From Rhododendron vialii (Eukaryota; Streptophyta; Magnoliopsida; Ericales; Ericaceae): 64,000 nucleotides of DNA. The DNA lies in contig NC_080557.1 of NCBI RefSeq assembly GCF_030253575.1, positions 36,506,001 to 36,570,000 of the forward strand, read 5' to 3'. The notes beneath the pieces were generated by a model. That model was not told where the DNA came from. It did no database searches and saw only the letters and a program-made list of their open reading frames with translations. The position numbers were made by a program, and so were the translations under genes. This document shows, in pieces, positions 60,481-64,000 of this stretch (positions are counted from its first letter, which is position 1; each line of letters opens with the position of its first letter).

Positions 60481-61899
60481 ACTAAAATTTGCGAAAGCGA
60501 GTGCAGAACACGGATTGAGAATGAGAGCGAGAGCGAAGGTCTTACCAGTGTGACAAGCTCAAACATCTCCATCTAAACTTGATACACTTCAGTGCATGTG
60601 AGTAGAAAAATGCCTTGACTTTTCCCCAAGCCCTTTCCAACTTTTGATCAGTTCAGTACTTACACACGATGCTTTTGATTCCACAAAAAAACCTCATGAA
60701 TGGTTTGTGTAGACTGTTCTTTCAATCATACTAGCTAGGTACTAGATTTTTTTGAAAAAACCCATGATTTCTTTCTCATTTCCCCCCCTTCCCCCAACTG
60801 TTTGGGTGCTGAGAAAACGCAAGAAAAGAGAAGAAAGCTCTTACCTGGGCTTACTTGCTTTCACTGAGGCCAGAAAAGTTCTGGGATTTTGCAGTCAGGA
60901 TCCTGAAACTGCTCTCCTAGTTTTAAATCCAAACATCACATTCCTTACGTTTCTTGTGAAAGAGAAAAACAAGAAAAAGAAAAAAGTAGTTCCCCAAACG
61001 TAACAACCAACCACCTAACCCCTGAATTTTATCTTATCTTTTTGTCTTGTTTCCTCTGTTTTCTCAGCAACCATACCACTAGGAAACCTCTATGCTAATC
61101 TATTGAGGGGACTCATTGTTCTTTCATCTTGCTGCAATTTTACAGGTTTCCATGCTTTCCCGGATCGTGCCTAAGGATTCTCTGTCGCAAGTTGGTCCAC
61201 ACAAAAATTCATGAGGTTCTTTCTTTCTCTTTGATGAGATCTCTCTGCTTGTAACTTTCAAACATTGGCTTCCTATTGTTTTTGTATTCGAAGTCTTTCG
61301 CAATTTTTTTACGATGCCAGAACCACAATATATGCTTACAATTTACAAACTGAAGCTCTTTTTCTTTTCTTTTTTTTGAAAATTATTTACAGACAGAATT
61401 TTTTTCAAATACCAAATTAATGGTGCGGTACTGCCATCTTCGGAATTATACGCCGCAATAGTGGATGTTTTCGTTTTGAAATGAAAAGATCACAAAAAGC
61501 TACGTGATTCTGTATGATTTATATAAAACAGACTGTATAACCTTTGTTAGATGTAAAAGGGGAGGGGATAGCGTCTGAGTAGCTAGTTAGTGAGGCAATA
61601 ACTTATGAAGAAGATGATGAGCTGCTGGTCCAAGAACATGATCAGCCACACTCGGACTAAGACGTCGGTTGTTCTTGTTTCTCATGAGCCTGTGCTCCAT
61701 CTTACTCCTGATTAGTGCAACAAAGTTTATGGTTGTTGGGTAAGGGAAACGACAATTTCGCGATTCAATTTGTTGGCAGCACGCTAAAACAAAGTATATG
61801 TTACAAGATCCTATGAGAGTAGTAGCGCGGCATTATGTGATGTGAGTGATAAAAAAAACACCCCTTTTAGGAGGTAAACTTGTACCGAAAATGGCAGTC

Positions 61900-62120
61900 G
61901 TGAAACCCAACCCGGCAAATCCTGGAACTCAGGACTTCACTTCCTCCCAAGTCACATGTTCGAAACCTCTTGGGTGATAACAATTTTTGTGGGATCAGTT
62001 CATGATATAAAGCTTTGCTGGCTTTAATGGACTCCTGGCTAGTAGATGATGGACCGGTCTCCTAGCAATTAGTCGAGGTTTGCATACTTGGCTCGGACAC
62101 CATGAGTTGCCAAAAAATTA
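61900..62120 (+). mobile_element. Au-like SINE just upstream of the MCTP gene
   Basis: A tRNA-type B-box atgttcgaaacctc (about 61956-61969) is followed by ctagcaattagtcgaggttt and ttggctcggacaccatga, matching the conserved 3' part of Au-type plant SINEs as I remember it, then an A-rich end (aaaaaattaaaa). Probably lies in the leader intron of the MCTP gene. Confidence 0.55.
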
Positions 62121-62268
62121 AAATGTAACCGTTATGAGTTAAAATGATATTGGCTTCATTAGTCTCTGTTCTTGTTCTAAATCGCTGTTTCTTCTTCCTG
62201 TAGGTTGTGAGCATTCCACAAATACCCTCCTTTTTTCCCAATCAGTCTGGTCAGTGTGAAAAGGAAAA

Positions 62269-64000
62269 ATGCAGCGACCTCCGTTAGACGAGTTCGCTCT
62301 GAAGGAGACCTCGCCGAAAATCGTAGGGGCGGGGGCCATAACGGGCGACAAGCTCACGAGCACGTATGACCTCGTCGAGCAGATGCAATACCTCTACGTG
62401 CGGGTTGTCAAGGCCAAAGAGCTACCCGGGAAGGATGTCACCGGCAGCTGCGACCCGTACGTGGAAGTAAAGCTCGGAAACTACAAGGGGGTCACCAGGC
62501 ATTTCGAAAAGAAAACGAATCCCGAGTGGAATCACGTGTTCGCTTTCTCTCAGGACCGGCTCCAGGCCTCATTCGTCGAGGTTTTAGTGAAAGACAAGGA
62601 CGTGATTGTAGATGACTTCATTGGGAAGATTCAGTTTGATCTGAATGAGGTCCCGAGACGAGTCCCGCCGGACAGTCCCTTGGCTCCGCAGTGGTATAGG
62701 TTGGAGGATAAGAAAGGGGACAAGATTAAAACAGGGGAAATCATGCTTGCTGTTTGGAAGGGGACTCAAGCCGACGAGGCGTTTCCGGATGCCTGGCATT
62801 CGGATGCGGCCACGGTTGGCAGAGAAGGCATTACAAATATCCGTGGTAAGGTGTATCTATCGCCTAAACTTTGGTACTTTCGGGTCAACGTCATCGAATG
62901 CCAGGACTTGTTACCGGGCGAAAAGAATAGGATCCCAGATGTCGCCGTGAGGGTTGCTGTGGGAAATCAAGCAATGAGGACTAAAGTTGCCAAGGGTGTG
63001 AATCCAATGTGGAATGAGGACTTTGTATTCGTAACCGCGGAGCCGTTTGAGGAACCGTTGGTTATTTTTGTGGAGGACAGAGTTGGATCCAACACTGAGG
63101 TGTTGGGGAAATGCGTGATCATGTTGTCCAACGTCCCCAGGAGGTTCGACCACAAGGCCGTGCCCGCCCGGTGGCACAATCTGGAGAAACACACGTTGGT
63201 AGAGGGGGAAAAGAAGGAGACGAGGTTCGCGAGCAAGATTCACTTAAGGCTCTGTTTGGAAGGCGGGTATCACGTCTTGGACGAGTCGACTCACTATAGT
63301 AGCGATCTTAGGCCGACGTCTAGGCAATTGTGGAAATCGAGTATCGGTCTTCTGGAACTCGGGATCATAAGCGCCACGGGTTTGTCCCCAATGAAGACGA
63401 GAGACGGTCTTGGGACCACGGATGCCTATTGTGTCGCGAAGTACGGTCCGAAATGGGTACGGACCAGGTCGATCGTAGGCAGTACCACTCCCAAATGGAA
63501 CGAGCAGTACACCTGGGAGGTTTTCGACCCGCATACGGTGATCACTGTCGGCGTGTTTGATAACGGGCACATCCACGGAGGGGGAAAAGACTCGGTAATC
63601 GGGAAAGTGAGGATCCGGCTCTCTACCCTCGAGACCGACCGGGTCTACACCCACTCGTACCCGCTCATCATCTTGCAAACGTCGGGGGTGAAAAAGACCG
63701 GGGAGGTCCAACTAGCGGTCCGGTTTTCGTGCACGTCGTTTTTCAACATGTTGCATAAGTACACCCAGCCGTTGCTGCCGAAAATGCACTACGCGCACCC
63801 GCTGTCGATAACCCAACTCGATATGTTGAGGCACCACGCGAACCAGCTGGTCGCGATGCGGCTGGGCAGGGCGGAGCCGCCGTTGAAAAAGGAGGTGGTG
63901 GACTACATGCTGGATGTGGGGATTCACATTTGGAGTGTGAGGAAAAGCAAGGCTAATTTTTACAGGATCATGAATTGTCTGAGTGGGCTGATTGCCGTTG
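62269..64000 (+). CDS. Multiple C2 domain and transmembrane region protein (MCTP/FTIP-like), 5' part
   Basis: 577 codons are open and run off the window end. MCTPs are ER-anchored C2 proteins at plasmodesmata and ER-plasma membrane contacts; FTIP members move FT and other regulators. Start MQRPP and the LTSTYDLVEQMQYLYVRVVK segment are typical. Three C2 domains are visible: about 41-135 (GKDVTGSCDPYVEVKLG, with KDKDVIVDDF supplying acidic residues), 203-310 (RVNVIECQDLLPG; fewer acidic loop residues, EKNRIPDVAVRV), and 361-480 (LELGIISATGL, DAYCVAKYGPKWVRTRS). From about 484 the PRT_C region begins (LPKMHYAHPLSITQLDMLRH). The transmembrane segments lie beyond the window. CDS is GC-richer than its flanks. 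A 3' splice site (tgtag ending 62203) in the leader suggests a 5' UTR intron, usual for this family. Confidence 0.93.
   Translation, partial: MQRPPLDEFALKETSPKIVGAGAITGDKLTSTYDLVEQMQYLYVRVVKAKELPGKDVTGSCDPYVEVKLGNYKGVTRHFEKKTNPEWNHVFAFSQDRLQASFVEVLVKDKDVIVDDFIGKIQFDLNEVPRRVPPDSPLAPQWYRLEDKKGDKIKTGEIMLAVWKGTQADEAFPDAWHSDAATVGREGITNIRGKVYLSPKLWYFRVNVIECQDLLPGEKNRIPDVAVRVAVGNQAMRTKVAKGVNPMWNEDFVFVTAEPFEEPLVIFVEDRVGSNTEVLGKCVIMLSNVPRRFDHKAVPARWHNLEKHTLVEGEKKETRFASKIHLRLCLEGGYHVLDESTHYSSDLRPTSRQLWKSSIGLLELGIISATGLSPMKTRDGLGTTDAYCVAKYGPKWVRTRSIVGSTTPKWNEQYTWEVFDPHTVITVGVFDNGHIHGGGKDSVIGKVRIRLSTLETDRVYTHSYPLIILQTSGVKKTGEVQLAVRFSCTSFFNMLHKYTQPLLPKMHYAHPLSITQLDMLRHHANQLVAMRLGRAEPPLKKEVVDYMLDVGIHIWSVRKSKANFYRIMNCLSGLIAV

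Noticed and set aside
62139-63927. Several minus-strand and alternative-frame open frames at the right end
   Set aside because: They shadow the GC-rich MCTP coding sequence, which runs continuously on the + strand from 62269.
1-64000. CRISPR arrays, bacterial operons, riboswitches, tRNA or rRNA genes
   Set aside because: Direct repeats found are tandem pairs or microsatellites without regular spacers; tRNA-like B-boxes are in SINE contexts without a foldable tRNA; the gene structure is eukaryotic.

Overview
This is a stretch of plant nuclear genome, almost certainly a eudicot. The evidence is AT-rich intergenic DNA, genes broken by many GT-AG introns, abundant MITEs, hAT elements, SINEs and solo LTRs, and proteins that closely match plant families by eye (archaeal-type topoisomerase VI subunit B, plant MCTP/FTIP, cytosolic 6-phosphogluconolactonase). 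There is no prokaryotic or viral gene organisation. The species cannot be fixed from sequence alone.

Layout. (1) 1-28.4 kb is a 6-phosphogluconolactonase (PGL) cluster on the + strand. Two close tandem copies, PGL-a (1623-4206) and PGL-b (9525-13991), sit in a duplicated block with an offset of about 7.87 kb. A more diverged and more canonical copy, PGL-c, lies at 25758-28437. All three have the same three-exon structure and open frames. The DNA around and between them was remodelled by insertions, and the sister copy often preserves the empty site, so insertions can be ordered. (2) 29.9-34.2 kb holds a minus-strand gene for RNA polymerase III subunit RPC9 (CRCP/RPB4-like), probably with a remote 5' UTR exon. 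(3) 37.7-42.6 kb holds a small + strand AT-hook protein gene whose leader intron carries a 2.67-kb hAT element with an exact 8-bp target duplication. (4) 44.9-53.1 kb is a complete 19-exon minus-strand TOP6B gene (673 aa), with a second, non-autonomous hAT element in its largest intron. (5) 53.2-62.2 kb is gene-poor, with hairpin MITEs and SINE-like pieces. (6) 62269 to the window end is the 5' part of an MCTP/FTIP-like C2-domain membrane protein gene (577 codons visible).

The genes are ordinary housekeeping or developmental genes and do not form a pathway together. The most notable biology is the PGL array. The two tandem copies carry substitutions in otherwise conserved active-site loops and share a hydrophobic N-terminal leader that the third copy lacks, which suggests changed activity or location. 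Also notable are a family of long-hairpin MITEs with 9-10-bp target duplications, and several insertions dated relative to each other by empty sites. I found no convincing sign of a wholly new molecular system. Exon coordinates are hand-derived from splice signals and frame continuity; no database search was run.
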